Positions 1 through 8,134 are shown, numbered from the stretch's first letter. The stretch is DNA of 64,000 nt from an uncultured Leptolyngbyaceae cyanobacterium (GCA_938023035.1 CALIDI010000052.1:1-64000); one strand, 5' to 3'. The notes: generated from the sequence alone by a model not told the origin. Numbers and translations: made by a program.

Positions 1-184
1 TAACTTCAACCAATCCATCATTGACTCTCAAGGTCGTGTGGTGGGCACCTGGGCTGATGTGTTGAACCGTGCCAACCTGGGGATGGAAGTGATGCACGAG
101 CGTAATGCTCACAACTTCCCCCTCGATTTGGCGGCAGGTGAAGCGGCTCCAGTGGCGCTGTCTGCTCCTCAAATCAATGGCTAA
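1..184 (+). CDS. psbA: Photosystem II D1 protein, C-terminal end (partial)
   Basis: The frame from base 2 gives 60 codons and TAA, matching the conserved C-terminus of D1, the PSII reaction-centre core protein in the thylakoid membrane. It includes the segment [19 protein letters not shown]. In the family this region supplies ligands to the oxygen-evolving Mn4CaO5 cluster (the conserved His and Asp in HNFPLD) and is trimmed by the CtpA protease just after the LA of LDLA. The tail [12 protein letters not shown] is the extension removed on maturation. The 5' part lies outside the window. A strong hairpin terminator follows 28 bases after the stop. Which psbA isoform it is cannot be told from this fragment. 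Confidence 0.97.
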   Translation, partial: NFNQSIIDSQGRVVGTWADVLNRANLGMEVMHERNAHNFPLDLAAGEAAPVALSAPQING

Positions 185-212
185 TTCCTAGTCTCGACTA
201 GGTGTTTGCAAG

Positions 213-236
213 GCGCTCCCTCTGGGGGCGCTTTTT
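213..236 (+). terminator. Rho-independent terminator of psbA
   Basis: A GC-rich hairpin (arms GCGCTCCC and GGGGGCGC around TCT) is followed directly by TTTTT. It lies just after the psbA stop and separates that highly expressed gene from the TPR gene. A TTG at 240 falls immediately after the T run, which argues against it as the start of the next gene. Confidence 0.88.
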
Positions 237-356
237 GCTTTGAAGATTTTGCTGGTGGATTCTCTGCCCCCTTGCGGAAACCACGGAGTTGAGTTTGAAG
301 TCCAACTTAACAAGTGTGGAAATTTCGCAAACACTCATCAGGGGCGGAGGGTCGTG

Positions 357-1757
357 ATGACAGCTTCTCGCTTACAGTACGCCGTGAAGCGTTACGATGC
401 GGCGATCGCTATCCTAGAAACTCATGCAGCGTTGGCCCAGGGAGATGCGGCCGCTAATTTGCATGACGCTGGGCTTGTGGATGCGATTCTAGAAGTTTTA
501 GCCGCGCGGGATGCCGTGCAGGTTGCTCTAGCCAGTCGAAACCATATTGCCCCTTCGGGTCATCTGATTCGCCGGGTTAAAGAGTTAGATAGCCTCCTGA
601 ATCAACATCAACTCTTAATTAATCGCTTTGTCAAGCTAGCAGACTGGCGCGAGGTTTTAAATCCTCCTAATAAAGATTGGTGGTGGGCGATGGATGACAA
701 ACCATCTGTGCCACTGCATGATCGCTTTGATCCTTTCTGGCAAGGCTTGTCGATTATCTTTTTAACAGCTGCTGCTAGCCTATTAGCTGCCATGTCAACC
801 CGCTTTTTTCGCGGTGGGCCAGATGAACTGGGTCTTTCCGCCATTTTGATTTCAAGCGTAATGACCTTGCTAACCGCAGGAGGAGCGCTCACACGGGGAG
901 GTCGGCAGGCAATCGAACATTTACTGATCAGCCTCAAAGTGAGCAAGCATTTATGGGATGAGTTAGCGTGCCTGGTTTCGCTACTCTTGCTCGTGTTAAT
1001 GGCTCTATCCTGGCAAGCCTTACCATTACTTTCCCATCGCTATGCTCTGGTCGGTAATGAAGCTCTGCAACGAGAACGCCTGGTAGAAGCACGGGAAGCC
1101 TATGAGCGGGCTACTCAAATTGATCCAGAAAATATTAATGCCCATCTCAGGCTAGGCCAGACCTATGAAAAGATGCCCGATGCTAGAAAAGCGGTAGAGC
1201 GCTATGAAATTGCTATCCGTAGTGGCCGTTTGCCAGAGGTAGACTTGCTCCCCACGTATAACAGCCTGATCACCCTGGAAACCCGGCGGCGTAACTATGA
1301 ACAGGCCGAAAACTGGCTGCACGAATGCCAGAACCAGTTACCACAACAACTGGCTAATTGTGCGATCGAAACGCTGGTCAAATCTTACCTGACGAATAAA
1401 AAGTATGTTGAGGTCTCTGCCCTTTTAATCAGCGATCGCAACAAATTTAGCCAGGTGAGTAACTTTGGCCACTACCCGCCGGGTAAACGCTACCAAATTC
1501 TCACCTACCTAGGACAAGCCTTTTTAGAACAAAAGAATTCGGCTCCCGCCGAGCAAGCCCTCCGCCAAGCAATCACCTTGATTGAGACGAACGCCCCGGC
1601 TCATTGCTTGCTGGCGCAGGTGCTAGAACAACGACAAGAACTTGCTCAAGCCAAGGCCGAGTGGGAACTCTGTATCGCCTATGGAAGTCTGAAGGATCCT
1701 GAGGAGTCAGCATGGATGAATCAGGCCAGACAACGCTGGGCAGAACTAGGAGATTAG
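357..1757 (+). CDS. TPR-repeat membrane protein
   Basis: Protein of about 466 residues. The ATG at 357 is chosen because GGCGGAGG lies 5-6 bases upstream; the open frame extends back to a TTG at 240, but that lies at the psbA terminator. The N-terminal part is helical. Three hydrophobic stretches follow (around FWQGLSIIFLTAAASLLAA, LSAILISSVMTLLTAGGAL and LACLVSLLLLVLMALSW). The C-terminal half has several tetratricopeptide repeats (for example ALQRERLVEAREAYERATQI, AHLRLGQTYEKMPDARKAV and LGQAFLEQKNSAPAEQALRQ). TPRs mediate protein-protein contacts; no enzymatic motif is seen. The next gene starts 6 bases after the stop, so the two are probably co-transcribed and may act together at the cell envelope. 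Function unknown. Confidence 0.8.
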   Translation: MTASRLQYAVKRYDAAIAILETHAALAQGDAAANLHDAGLVDAILEVLAARDAVQVALASRNHIAPSGHLIRRVKELDSLLNQHQLLINRFVKLADWREVLNPPNKDWWWAMDDKPSVPLHDRFDPFWQGLSIIFLTAAASLLAAMSTRFFRGGPDELGLSAILISSVMTLLTAGGALTRGGRQAIEHLLISLKVSKHLWDELACLVSLLLLVLMALSWQALPLLSHRYALVGNEALQRERLVEAREAYERATQIDPENINAHLRLGQTYEKMPDARKAVERYEIAIRSGRLPEVDLLPTYNSLITLETRRRNYEQAENWLHECQNQLPQQLANCAIETLVKSYLTNKKYVEVSALLISDRNKFSQVSNFGHYPPGKRYQILTYLGQAFLEQKNSAPAEQALRQAITLIETNAPAHCLLAQVLEQRQELAQAKAEWELCIAYGSLKDPEESAWMNQARQRWAELGD

Positions 1758-1763
1758 ACAACG

Positions 1764-2132
1764 ATGAATGCTGCAAAAGAATTGCTGGCTCTGGCCATAA
1801 TTGGCAGCTTAATGAATAGCGGCTCGGTCACTGCCCAATCTAGACCAGCGATCGCGACAGTGATTAGCGTCAGTGGGCGCGTTGAGGTTAGGCAGGGCAC
1901 TGCCAACTACCGTTTGGCTAAACCAGGAGAAACTCTGGCCCGTGGCGACTTAATGCGGGCACAACGGGGAGCAAGAGGAGTCGTGCGGTGCCGCGCCAAT
2001 GCTAGCACCTGGGTCATACCTGATGATGGCCTACCCTGGGGGATTGCGAATGTCTGCCCCAGCCAAACGAACCGTAATGCTGGAACCCTTGGCAGCCTCT
2101 TCAGTTGGCTACAAGAAGGGTTGGGCCGGTAG
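1764..2132 (+). CDS. Secreted FecR-like small protein
   Basis: 122 residues with an N-terminal signal-like hydrophobic segment (ELLALAIIGSLMNSGSVTAQ) and probable cleavage after TAQ. The mature part contains ATVISVSGRVEVRQG and then YRLAKPGETLARGDLMRAQRGARGVVRC. This resembles the FecR-type beta domain (V...G.V.V...... L..G..L..GD.....G....), which typically acts in the periplasm. The start has GGAGA about 10 bases upstream, within the end of the preceding TPR gene. The tight spacing suggests a two-gene operon. Precise role unknown; the FecR assignment is from pattern only. Confidence 0.65.
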   Translation: MNAAKELLALAIIGSLMNSGSVTAQSRPAIATVISVSGRVEVRQGTANYRLAKPGETLARGDLMRAQRGARGVVRCRANASTWVIPDDGLPWGIANVCPSQTNRNAGTLGSLFSWLQEGLGR

Positions 2133-2157
2133 AAGACTCTAGGCGATTGTCTGAGTG

Positions 2158-2215
2158 CCGCACCACCCTGATCCTCCTCGCTTGAATACCCGTCAGGGCG
2201 ATGCCCCTGCTGCGC
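2158..2215 (+). repeat. Dispersed repeat, type A copy 1
   Basis: The segment contains CGCTTGAATACCCGTCAGGG and GCGATGCCCC. Related copies occur at 41330-41376, 51149-51190 and 60831-60875, and inverted at 62213-62265. The last shares the flank GCCGCACCACCCT with this copy. It is non-coding and lies between two convergent genes. Confidence 0.7.
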
Positions 2216-2305
2216 ACACCCTTCGGTCTACCGTCCTCGCTCTCAGATACAAGGGTATGACTTGCTCCTCGCAGGGTAGGCAGGCTGAGTCGTCAGGCCT
2301 CAACA

Positions 2306-3235
2306 TTATGCGCCATCATTCACTGTTCCCAGGAATTGTTTTAACGCCCGCTGCACCAAGGCTGTTGTTACCGCTGGCAACTCTAACTGCGGGGTTAATC
2401 CGCAGTCTTCAATGATGTGGAAAGAACAGACAGCCATAGAATTGAGGGCAGCCAGGCGCTGTCCCAGTTCAAGCGGGGTAAACTGAGACTGACGCCCCCA
2501 CAAAATTGCAGTTGGCTTTGCCAATTGAGGCAAATATTCAGCCAGGTCAAAACATAAATCCCCCCGCACAAAGGCCAGCGCCGCATATTCGGCATTGGGT
2601 TGCTGGGCCGAGGTCAAGTAAGCGTCTACCAACTCAGGGGATATGCGCTCAGGGTGAGCGAACTGACGCTGTTCTAAAAAGCTGCGAATCCCTGCCATAG
2701 AGGCGACCCCAGCCCTGTAAATTAGGCGATCTAGAAAGGGAATGCTCACCAGTTGGGCGAAAAAGCTGCGGCGATAATCTACTCCAAAGTCAGATAAACC
2801 TGATGGACTCACCAGTACCAAACAACGTACCCGCTCTGGATGGGCGATCGCTAACCGAACCATCATAGCCGCCGTCAGAGAGGATGCAATCACCGCTGCA
2901 GGGGCTGAACCGATCTGCTCCAAAAACTCTTCCATTGTTGTTAGATAATCCTCTACCCGGTAATCACGAGCAGGATGATCAGACTTGCCCCACCCCAGTA
3001 AATCGGGGGCAAACACTGGATATTCTGTAGCAAAAGCTGGATACACCTGCGACCACTCATAGGCCGACGATCCTCCCCCAAACCCATGGAAAAACACCAA
3101 ATTGGGGCGATCGCTAGTAGCAAGAGTCTCTGCCTGGGTATAGTAAGTCATTCTGCCCAGAGAGGTGCTGACAGAGGCTTGCTTGAAACCAGGGGGAACC
3201 TGCATAAAACCTGATCCTGAGGTGTATTGCACCAT
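2306..3235 (-). CDS. Alpha/beta-fold hydrolase family protein, degenerate catalytic residues
   Basis: The alpha/beta hydrolase fold is recognisable from LVFFHGFGGGSSAYEW (oxyanion region), FAPDLLGWGKSD and the C-terminal strand/helix order. About 309 residues from the ATG at 3235; ATGs at 3328 and 3205 are alternatives and no clear ribosome site decides between them. The nucleophile elbow, normally GxSxG, reads AVIASSLTAAMM. The usual acid loop (WGxxD) reads ILWGRQSQFTP, and the usual GH near the C-terminus reads DCGLTPQLELP. So the Ser is kept but the expected Asp and His are missing. It may be a pseudoenzyme or use other residues. It is convergent with the FecR-like gene and divergent from tRNA-Pro. 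Confidence 0.85.
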   Translation of the reverse strand: MVQYTSGSGFMQVPPGFKQASVSTSLGRMTYYTQAETLATSDRPNLVFFHGFGGGSSAYEWSQVYPAFATEYPVFAPDLLGWGKSDHPARDYRVEDYLTTMEEFLEQIGSAPAAVIASSLTAAMMVRLAIAHPERVRCLVLVSPSGLSDFGVDYRRSFFAQLVSIPFLDRLIYRAGVASMAGIRSFLEQRQFAHPERISPELVDAYLTSAQQPNAEYAALAFVRGDLCFDLAEYLPQLAKPTAILWGRQSQFTPLELGQRLAALNSMAVCSFHIIEDCGLTPQLELPAVTTALVQRALKQFLGTVNDGA

Positions 3236-3362
3236 GGTTTTATCACATTTTGATAGCGAGAAGTCGCCGCTGCCTGCAAGCGTCGATCTATCCAAATCGA
3301 CAAGGCTCAGCAAAATTGTCACGCTCATCTATGCACAGCCTATGCTATATTTGTAAAACTGT

Positions 3363-3436
3363 CGGGGCGTAGCGCAGCTTGGTAGCGCACTACTTTGGGG
3401 TAGTAGGGGTCGTGGGTTCAAATCCCGCCGCTCCGA
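3363..3436 (+). tRNA. tRNA-Pro(GGG)
   Basis: Full cloverleaf: acceptor arms CGGGGCG and CGCTCCG, D-stem GCGC/GCGC, anticodon stem CTACT/AGTAG with loop TTGGGGT (anticodon GGG), variable loop GGGTC, T-arm GTGGG-TTCAAAT-CCCGC, and discriminator A. CCA is not encoded, as in most cyanobacterial tRNA genes. Confidence 0.96.
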
Positions 3437-3443
3437 TGCGATG

Positions 3444-3467
3444 AAACCGCTCGTAATGGGCGGTTTT
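3444..3467 (+). terminator. Terminator after tRNA-Pro
   Basis: Stem AAACCGC / GCGGTTT with loop TCGTAATGG, followed by T residues, 7 bases after the tRNA end. It has the shape of a short rho-independent terminator. Confidence 0.75.
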
Positions 3468-3842
3468 AGTCCTTTAAAGAGACTGGCTCGGAGCAAGCCG
3501 ACTCAATCAGCCCTCTTCTCATCCCATACAACATGCGCTGTGGCGCTGAAACCCATGGCGACTCTCTATGGTCACCTCCTGGATCAAGCAAATGTCGGCG
3601 ATTTCCCTTTCTATTGATGCCCCAGTTGCGTCAATAGGGGTAAATCCTCGCGTTCTAGGAGAATCACAACTCGTTGTAAAGAGCAGACTCTAGAATCAAG
3701 TAAGAGCTAGTGGCTAAATGCCTAACATTCTAGGCTGGGCGGTTTGTCTCGTGGTCAAGCGATCGCTCCAGATTTCTCGGGCCGGAATGCAATAGGCCAA
3801 GCGAGGATTTGCCCTAAAAGGGTTAACTGGTAAGGAGATGAA
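3468..3842. other. Intergenic region without recognised gene
   Basis: About 375 bases with no open frame of convincing length. The only functional element I can support is AAGGAG at 3833-3838, a good ribosome-binding site for the next gene. Confidence 0.6.
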
Positions 3843-4604
3843 ATGATAAGCCACTCATTTGGGTTTTACGGAATTGCTTTCTTTGGAATTATTCTCTTGC
3901 GGTATTTTTTGGTAGCTGGTGGAACCTACCTCTTCTTTTATTCGCCTTTTAGTCAAACCTTGATTCATCATCAGTTGGCCTATCAATCACCTTCCTGGCG
4001 GTCAATCCGTCATGATATTCAACTTTCGGTTCTTTCTGCCGGGGTGTTTGCCCTAGCCGCCGCTTTTATTCTCGCAGCCTATAACGGGGGCATGACCCGC
4101 CTGTATAGTGAGCCTCAACTTCACGGGCTGTGGTATTTAGGGGTAAGTTATGCTGGCGTGTTACTGCTTCAGGATGCTTACTTTTACTTCACCCATCGCT
4201 TGTTTCATCATCCGCGGCTTTTTCGTTGGTTGCATCAGGGCCATCATCAATCGCGTTCTCCTACCCCCTGGACTTCCTTTGCCTTTGACCCACTCGAAGC
4301 GATTGTGCAATCGTTCTTCCTGGTTGGGCTTGTTTTTATGATTCCGCTGCATTTCGTTACGGTTATTGCAGTGCTTGTGACAATGACGGTATGGGCTGTG
4401 GTAAACCACCTGGGAATTGATCACCTGCCGCTGTCTTTTCCCCATCGCTGGTTAGGGCGGTGGTTTATTGGGCCTGCTCATCATTCCGTTCATCACCTCA
4501 AATACACTGTGCACTATGGCCTATACTTCACTTTCTGGGATAAGCTACTGAACACGCAAGACCGCAGCTATGACCAGACAATGTGCAGCTCAGGTAACCC
4601 CTGA
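3843..4604 (+). CDS. Sterol desaturase / fatty acid hydroxylase superfamily protein
   Basis: 253-residue integral membrane protein of the diiron hydroxylase/desaturase superfamily. The His clusters that bind the two irons are visible in order: HRLFHHPRLF, HQGHHQSRSPTPW and HHSVHHLKYTVHYG. Several hydrophobic segments surround them, as expected for a membrane-embedded diiron oxygenase acting on a lipid. The start is fixed by AAGGAG 5 bases before ATG. Bacterial members hydroxylate or desaturate sterols, fatty acids, sphingolipids or carotenoids; the substrate here cannot be inferred. The cyanobacteriochrome GAF gene follows on the same strand after about 160 bases with no clear terminator between them. 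Confidence 0.88.
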   Translation: MISHSFGFYGIAFFGIILLRYFLVAGGTYLFFYSPFSQTLIHHQLAYQSPSWRSIRHDIQLSVLSAGVFALAAAFILAAYNGGMTRLYSEPQLHGLWYLGVSYAGVLLLQDAYFYFTHRLFHHPRLFRWLHQGHHQSRSPTPWTSFAFDPLEAIVQSFFLVGLVFMIPLHFVTVIAVLVTMTVWAVVNHLGIDHLPLSFPHRWLGRWFIGPAHHSVHHLKYTVHYGLYFTFWDKLLNTQDRSYDQTMCSSGNP

Positions 4605-4762
4605 GTAGGGGAATCATAAACGTTGAACCATGGCAGGTAATCTTTAAAGAAAGGTGTATCTTTTATAGATACATACGGCTCCCTCGTAATCTATTGATTT
4701 AACTTGTGCATCATTTCTCTTCTGAAAGGCGCAATGCTGATTCAGCCGCCGGAGATCCCAAA

Positions 4763-5275
4763 ATGCAACGGGTGCTTCAGCATCTTCACACGACCCTAGA
4801 GCGCGATCACTTGGTCGGGCAGATTACGAATAGCCTACGGCAACAGCTTGGAGTTAATCGGGTCGTGCTGTATTACTTTTATCGCCAATGGAAAGGTCAA
4901 GTAACGTTTGAAGCCATAAGCGATCCAACGTTTTCTATTTTTGGTTCAACAGGCCCCGATGACTGTTTTAACGAAACCTATGCTGAGCTGTACCTAAAAG
5001 GACGAGTACGGGCGATCGCAGATATTGAAACAGAGCCGATTTCAGACTGTCACCGTGATTTTCTCCGCTCAATGCAGGTGCGCGCTAATTTAGTTGTGCC
5101 TGTGCTGATTCCCCAAGGGTTATGGGGGTTGCTCATTGCCCATCACTGTCAGTCTCAGCGTTTCTGGTCAGATTCAGATATCTCAGCGATGCAGCAAGGA
5201 GCCACGACATTAGCGATTGCCCCTTCCATCGCTGGCAGTAACGGGCAGACCCCGTTGAATCCTGAGTCACGATAG
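4763..5275 (+). CDS. Stand-alone cyanobacteriochrome GAF domain (DXCF type)
   Basis: 170 residues from the ATG at 4763, which has GGAGAT 6 bases upstream; a GTG at 4706 would add 19 residues. The whole protein is one GAF domain. It carries the canonical bilin-attachment Cys-His (Cys96-His97 in SDCHRDFLRSMQVRANLVVP). It also carries a second Cys in a DXCF motif (D66-D67-C68-F69 in GPDDCFNETY), followed by LKGRVRAIADI. The later strand LWGLLIAHHC is typical of bilin-binding GAFs. The two Cys are 28 residues apart, the same as in the studied DXCF photoreceptor TePixJ. Such domains covalently bind phycocyanobilin or phycoviolobilin and switch between blue-type and green-type states. No kinase, cyclase, methyl-accepting or HTH domain is attached, so any output must be through a partner. 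Confidence 0.87.
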   Translation: MQRVLQHLHTTLERDHLVGQITNSLRQQLGVNRVVLYYFYRQWKGQVTFEAISDPTFSIFGSTGPDDCFNETYAELYLKGRVRAIADIETEPISDCHRDFLRSMQVRANLVVPVLIPQGLWGLLIAHHCQSQRFWSDSDISAMQQGATTLAIAPSIAGSNGQTPLNPESR

Positions 5276-5585
5276 GAGGCGCGGCTCTACTCTCAAGCAT
5301 CTACTCTCAGGCGTTTGTCCAAAAATAGGGGGCAATTTTGGTTAAGAATGAACCTCGCGTCTAACCATCCATCCAAAGCCTGATTCAACGTATGACAAGC
5401 GGCTAAGGTTTTCACCTATTTTTTGGCTTTTAGTTTACTCCCCGCACAGCGGCGTGGTTTCTGGTAAGAGCCTATAGGTAATTCATGAATCTTGAGTAAT
5501 GTTCCCGACAAGTTATTGAGTCATAGAGTGATGATTTGTCCCCAAGTGGGCACACTAGAAGTAGACCTCGTGGAAGTCACCCGAA
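5276..5585. other. Intergenic region upstream of ParA-fusion operon
   Basis: About 310 bases with no credible gene. An inverted repeat CCAAAAAT...CAATTTTGG at 5319-5341 may end the GAF transcript, though no clean T run follows. The rest presumably holds the promoter of the following operon; no confident -35/-10 pair was found. Confidence 0.45.
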
Positions 5586-6926
5586 ATGAACATGACTGCA
5601 ACGCATCTTCGAACTGCCCTGCAAAGCCTCCCCGAGAATGCACCCGAGGCACTTGTCGATAGCCTTTTTGTGCCACATCTGTTAGAAGCGCTTGGGTTTA
5701 CCTCTGAAGAAATTTTTCCACAGTACAAAACAGGGAATGGAAGTGAAAAAGTCGATAAGGCGGCTCGTAAGAACACAGAGGAAGCTAGTTTTATTCAAAC
5801 CGGATCAAACCCGTATTTACTCGTTGAGTTAAAGGGCCGAGATGTCAACCTATCTAGTGGCACGGCTCAGTATCAGTCAACGGTCAAGCAATTAAAACGC
5901 TACCTTCTAGCCCCTAACTGCCAGTCAGCTCAGTACGGCTTAATTACTAACTCCTGCCATATTCAGCTCTTTCGCAAACATGGCAAGGTGGTTTTTCCAG
6001 CGACGGAGTGCCTCGTCCTAAATGAGGAAACCATTGATGGCATTGTTGCTTCCATTAGGCAGAAAATTGAACAACCGTCAAAAGCTTTAACAGTCGCTAT
6101 CTATAACAATAAAGGCGGCGTTGGTAAGACAACGACAACGGTTAATTTAGGGGCCATTCTGACTTTTCTGGGCAAAAAAGTACTGATGGTTGATTTCGAT
6201 CCAAATCAGCAGGATCTGACCAGGTCTTTGGGGCTTGCTCTCAGTGAAGATCAGGTGTTTCAGGCACTGACTGATCGCACAGTAGAGTTGCAAAGTACGA
6301 TTAGACCCTATCGCCATCCCTTAAAATCTGGAAATGCGCTCAGGTTTGATGTTGTGCCAGCGGACAAAAAGTTATCAGAATATCCTGAAAATTTACTGCG
6401 TAATCTGGTTAAGAAAGACACCTTGCATCTCAAGCTAGCACCCCTCAGACAGGAGTATGACTACATTCTGATTGATGCTCCACCAAACTGGCGGGTCTTT
6501 AGTCAGCTAGCTGTCTATGCTGCGGATGTTGTGTTAATTCCAACGAAGCACAACAACCTCTTCTCGCTAGAGAATGCGGCAACGGCGATCAAGCGGTTCA
6601 TTCCTGAAGTGCAGGCGGAGAAAGGAGACGGCAGCCCCGTTGCCTTGCCGATTTTTTTTAATGGTGAAAAAGCTACCCCGCCCCAGTTAAAAATGGCCCA
6701 TGAAGAAATCGGTAATATTATTAGGGCAGCGAAAAAAGAAGGATTTGACCTGTTGCCCTATTTTTTCCCCAGATATTCAGGGGCGAGGAAAGATCTCTAT
6801 ATTTCTGTGGTACCCAGCTACGCCAACATTGCCAGTGCCGCTTTTGCGCGAACACCCGCTGTTTATCGCGATCGCTCAGCCCATGAGCACTATAAGAGCT
6901 TAGTCAAGGAGTATTTTTTACAATGA
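5586..6926 (+). CDS. PD-(D/E)XK nuclease-like domain fused to ParA/MinD-type ATPase
   Basis: 446 residues. Residues about 1-160 resemble the N-terminal nuclease-fold domain of type I restriction R subunits and related proteins. A candidate PD-(D/E)xK core is visible: Asp57 (EKVDKAA), Glu81-x-Lys83 (LLVELKGRD) and a Q102xxxY106 motif (KQLKRYL) as in RecB-like nucleases. Residues about 167-446 are a ParA-type ATPase with the deviant Walker A KGGVGKT (176-182), the Asp-rich VDFDPNQQDLT segment and Walker B-like YILIDAPP. ParA ATPases form ATP-dependent dimers on DNA and partition plasmids, chromosomes or cargo. No N-terminal HTH is present; the nuclease-fold domain takes its place. The next gene overlaps by 4 bases (ATGA), so the two are translationally coupled. 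Nuclease activity is inferred, not shown. Confidence 0.85.
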   Translation: MNMTATHLRTALQSLPENAPEALVDSLFVPHLLEALGFTSEEIFPQYKTGNGSEKVDKAARKNTEEASFIQTGSNPYLLVELKGRDVNLSSGTAQYQSTVKQLKRYLLAPNCQSAQYGLITNSCHIQLFRKHGKVVFPATECLVLNEETIDGIVASIRQKIEQPSKALTVAIYNNKGGVGKTTTTVNLGAILTFLGKKVLMVDFDPNQQDLTRSLGLALSEDQVFQALTDRTVELQSTIRPYRHPLKSGNALRFDVVPADKKLSEYPENLLRNLVKKDTLHLKLAPLRQEYDYILIDAPPNWRVFSQLAVYAADVVLIPTKHNNLFSLENAATAIKRFIPEVQAEKGDGSPVALPIFFNGEKATPPQLKMAHEEIGNIIRAAKKEGFDLLPYFFPRYSGARKDLYISVVPSYANIASAAFARTPAVYRDRSAHEHYKSLVKEYFLQ

Positions 6927-7615
6927 GTAGCCTTAGCGACATTGGGAATCTAATGCACTTGTATCTGGATGAAATTAACCCTGGAGAGGGAACAGATGCG
7001 GCTGATTTTTTAGTTAGAGCGGCAGCTCACTTACTCAACCAAAAAGGTGGGCGCAACTGGGTACCTGTGATTGTTAAAGAAACAGGAAAAGATCAGTACG
7101 AGGTCATTGGTAATGCCTTTGTCTACGCAGTCGCTGAAGAGGCTGGCTTAGAGCGAGTGTGGTGCATTGTAGCGGATGACAGCGACGATACCTCTGAAGT
7201 TACAAAAGTTCTGGCTAGGGAAGCGTACCCCAAGATCAATCTATCCAAGGCATCCAGAGATGAGATTGTGGCGGCTCTAAGGTATTTAGCTGAGCAACCT
7301 AATAGTGTGCTTAGGACCATTCAGCCTGAAATTGCTGCAAATCGCATTGATGAAGCGCCCCGCCAGTATTGGAAGAGTTTTGACCCAATTACGACGCTCA
7401 AGTGTGGCATTACCAAAGGTAAGAGGCTCGATGCCCTGAAGCAGGTGTTTTATCTGGAGCCACAACCGCTGCCAGATAGGATTACGGATGTAAAACTCCT
7501 TGATACAATGACCACGGCTGAGCTAAGGGCGATCGCCAAGACACGAGGAATTGCTGGAATCAGTAAAATGAAAAAGGATGCGCTTGTAGAGGCTTTGAGT
7601 CATCCGATTGGCTAA
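6923..7615 (+). CDS. ParB-like protein with C-terminal Rho-N/SAP-like domain
   Basis: 230 residues; the ATG overlaps the stop of the ParA-fusion gene (ATGA). Residues about 44-85 (NWVPVIVKETG, YEVIGNAFVYAVAEEAG, VWCIVADD) follow the strand-helix order of the ParB/sulfiredoxin N-terminal fold, where PIVV, YELI-G-RR-A and vpviv recur. The arginines of the ParB GERRxRA box, needed for CTP binding in true ParB, are absent. The C-terminal 44 residues (MTTAELRAIAKTRGI and SKMKKDALVEAL) match the Rho N-terminal/SAP-like helix-extended-loop-helix fold that binds nucleic acid. The gene pair therefore looks like a ParA-ParB couple rebuilt with other DNA-binding parts. The ParB relation is a pattern judgement; the Rho-N match is stronger. 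Confidence 0.68.
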   Translation: MSSLSDIGNLMHLYLDEINPGEGTDAADFLVRAAAHLLNQKGGRNWVPVIVKETGKDQYEVIGNAFVYAVAEEAGLERVWCIVADDSDDTSEVTKVLAREAYPKINLSKASRDEIVAALRYLAEQPNSVLRTIQPEIAANRIDEAPRQYWKSFDPITTLKCGITKGKRLDALKQVFYLEPQPLPDRITDVKLLDTMTTAELRAIAKTRGIAGISKMKKDALVEALSHPIG

Positions 7616-8134
7616 GAGTTCAGCCTAAATCAGAAGTCTTGAATCTCTTTGGGTTCATACCCCGCCCCCGGGAGGATGGTTTAAGGGTCGATCTCCCGGT
7701 AGCCTTGACGACTCAAGTTGCGTCTATGGCGATCGCTGCCTACTTAGTCCATTTGGGGTTACAGGTGGGGTTACAGGAGAGATACAGGCGTTGCCTCCAG
7801 CCAGCAGTTCCACTCCTATTATCCCGTTCTCAATCAGGCGGCTATGGCTACCTACGGACAAAGCCCTGCCTCCGCAGGTGACGGAAGGCTCTGGCAGTAA
7901 CGGGTCAGTCGGCAGGCTTGGCTGGTAGAGTCGCAGCTTTAACCATTGCACACTGCGCCATTCTCTTAGGGCGAAACCGTGCTGGGGCTTTCCCTATGGG
8001 TTCACACGATTGATTTTTAGCTGCATCCACTTCTGCCTTTTAGCAAGTGCCTTTTAGGAAGATATTTCGTCATCCCCATCACATCCCTTCTAGCGGCGTT
8101 TTTGCTAAGGTGCCTGAAAACGGGTGAGGTAACA
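7616..8134. other. Non-coding region with unexplained GC-rich sequence
   Basis: About 520 bases. Open frames here (for example 7639-7881 on plus and 7724-7951 on minus) have no ribosome site and low-complexity translations, and I recognise neither. A short direct duplication (GGGGTTACAGGTGGGGTTACAG, about 7756-7777) is present. GAGGT at 8125-8129 is the ribosome-binding site of the next gene. Confidence 0.45.

Noticed and set aside
240-356. Extended N-terminus of the TPR protein from a TTG at 240
   Set aside because: The start lies directly after the psbA terminator T run; a good ribosome site precedes the ATG at 357.
2155-2415. Plus-strand open frame
   Set aside because: It is made of a dispersed repeat and the antisense end of the hydrolase gene; no ribosome site.
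7639-7881. Open frame after the ParB-like gene, possible transposase remnant
   Set aside because: Translation shows no transposase motif or family resemblance, and no ribosome site is seen.
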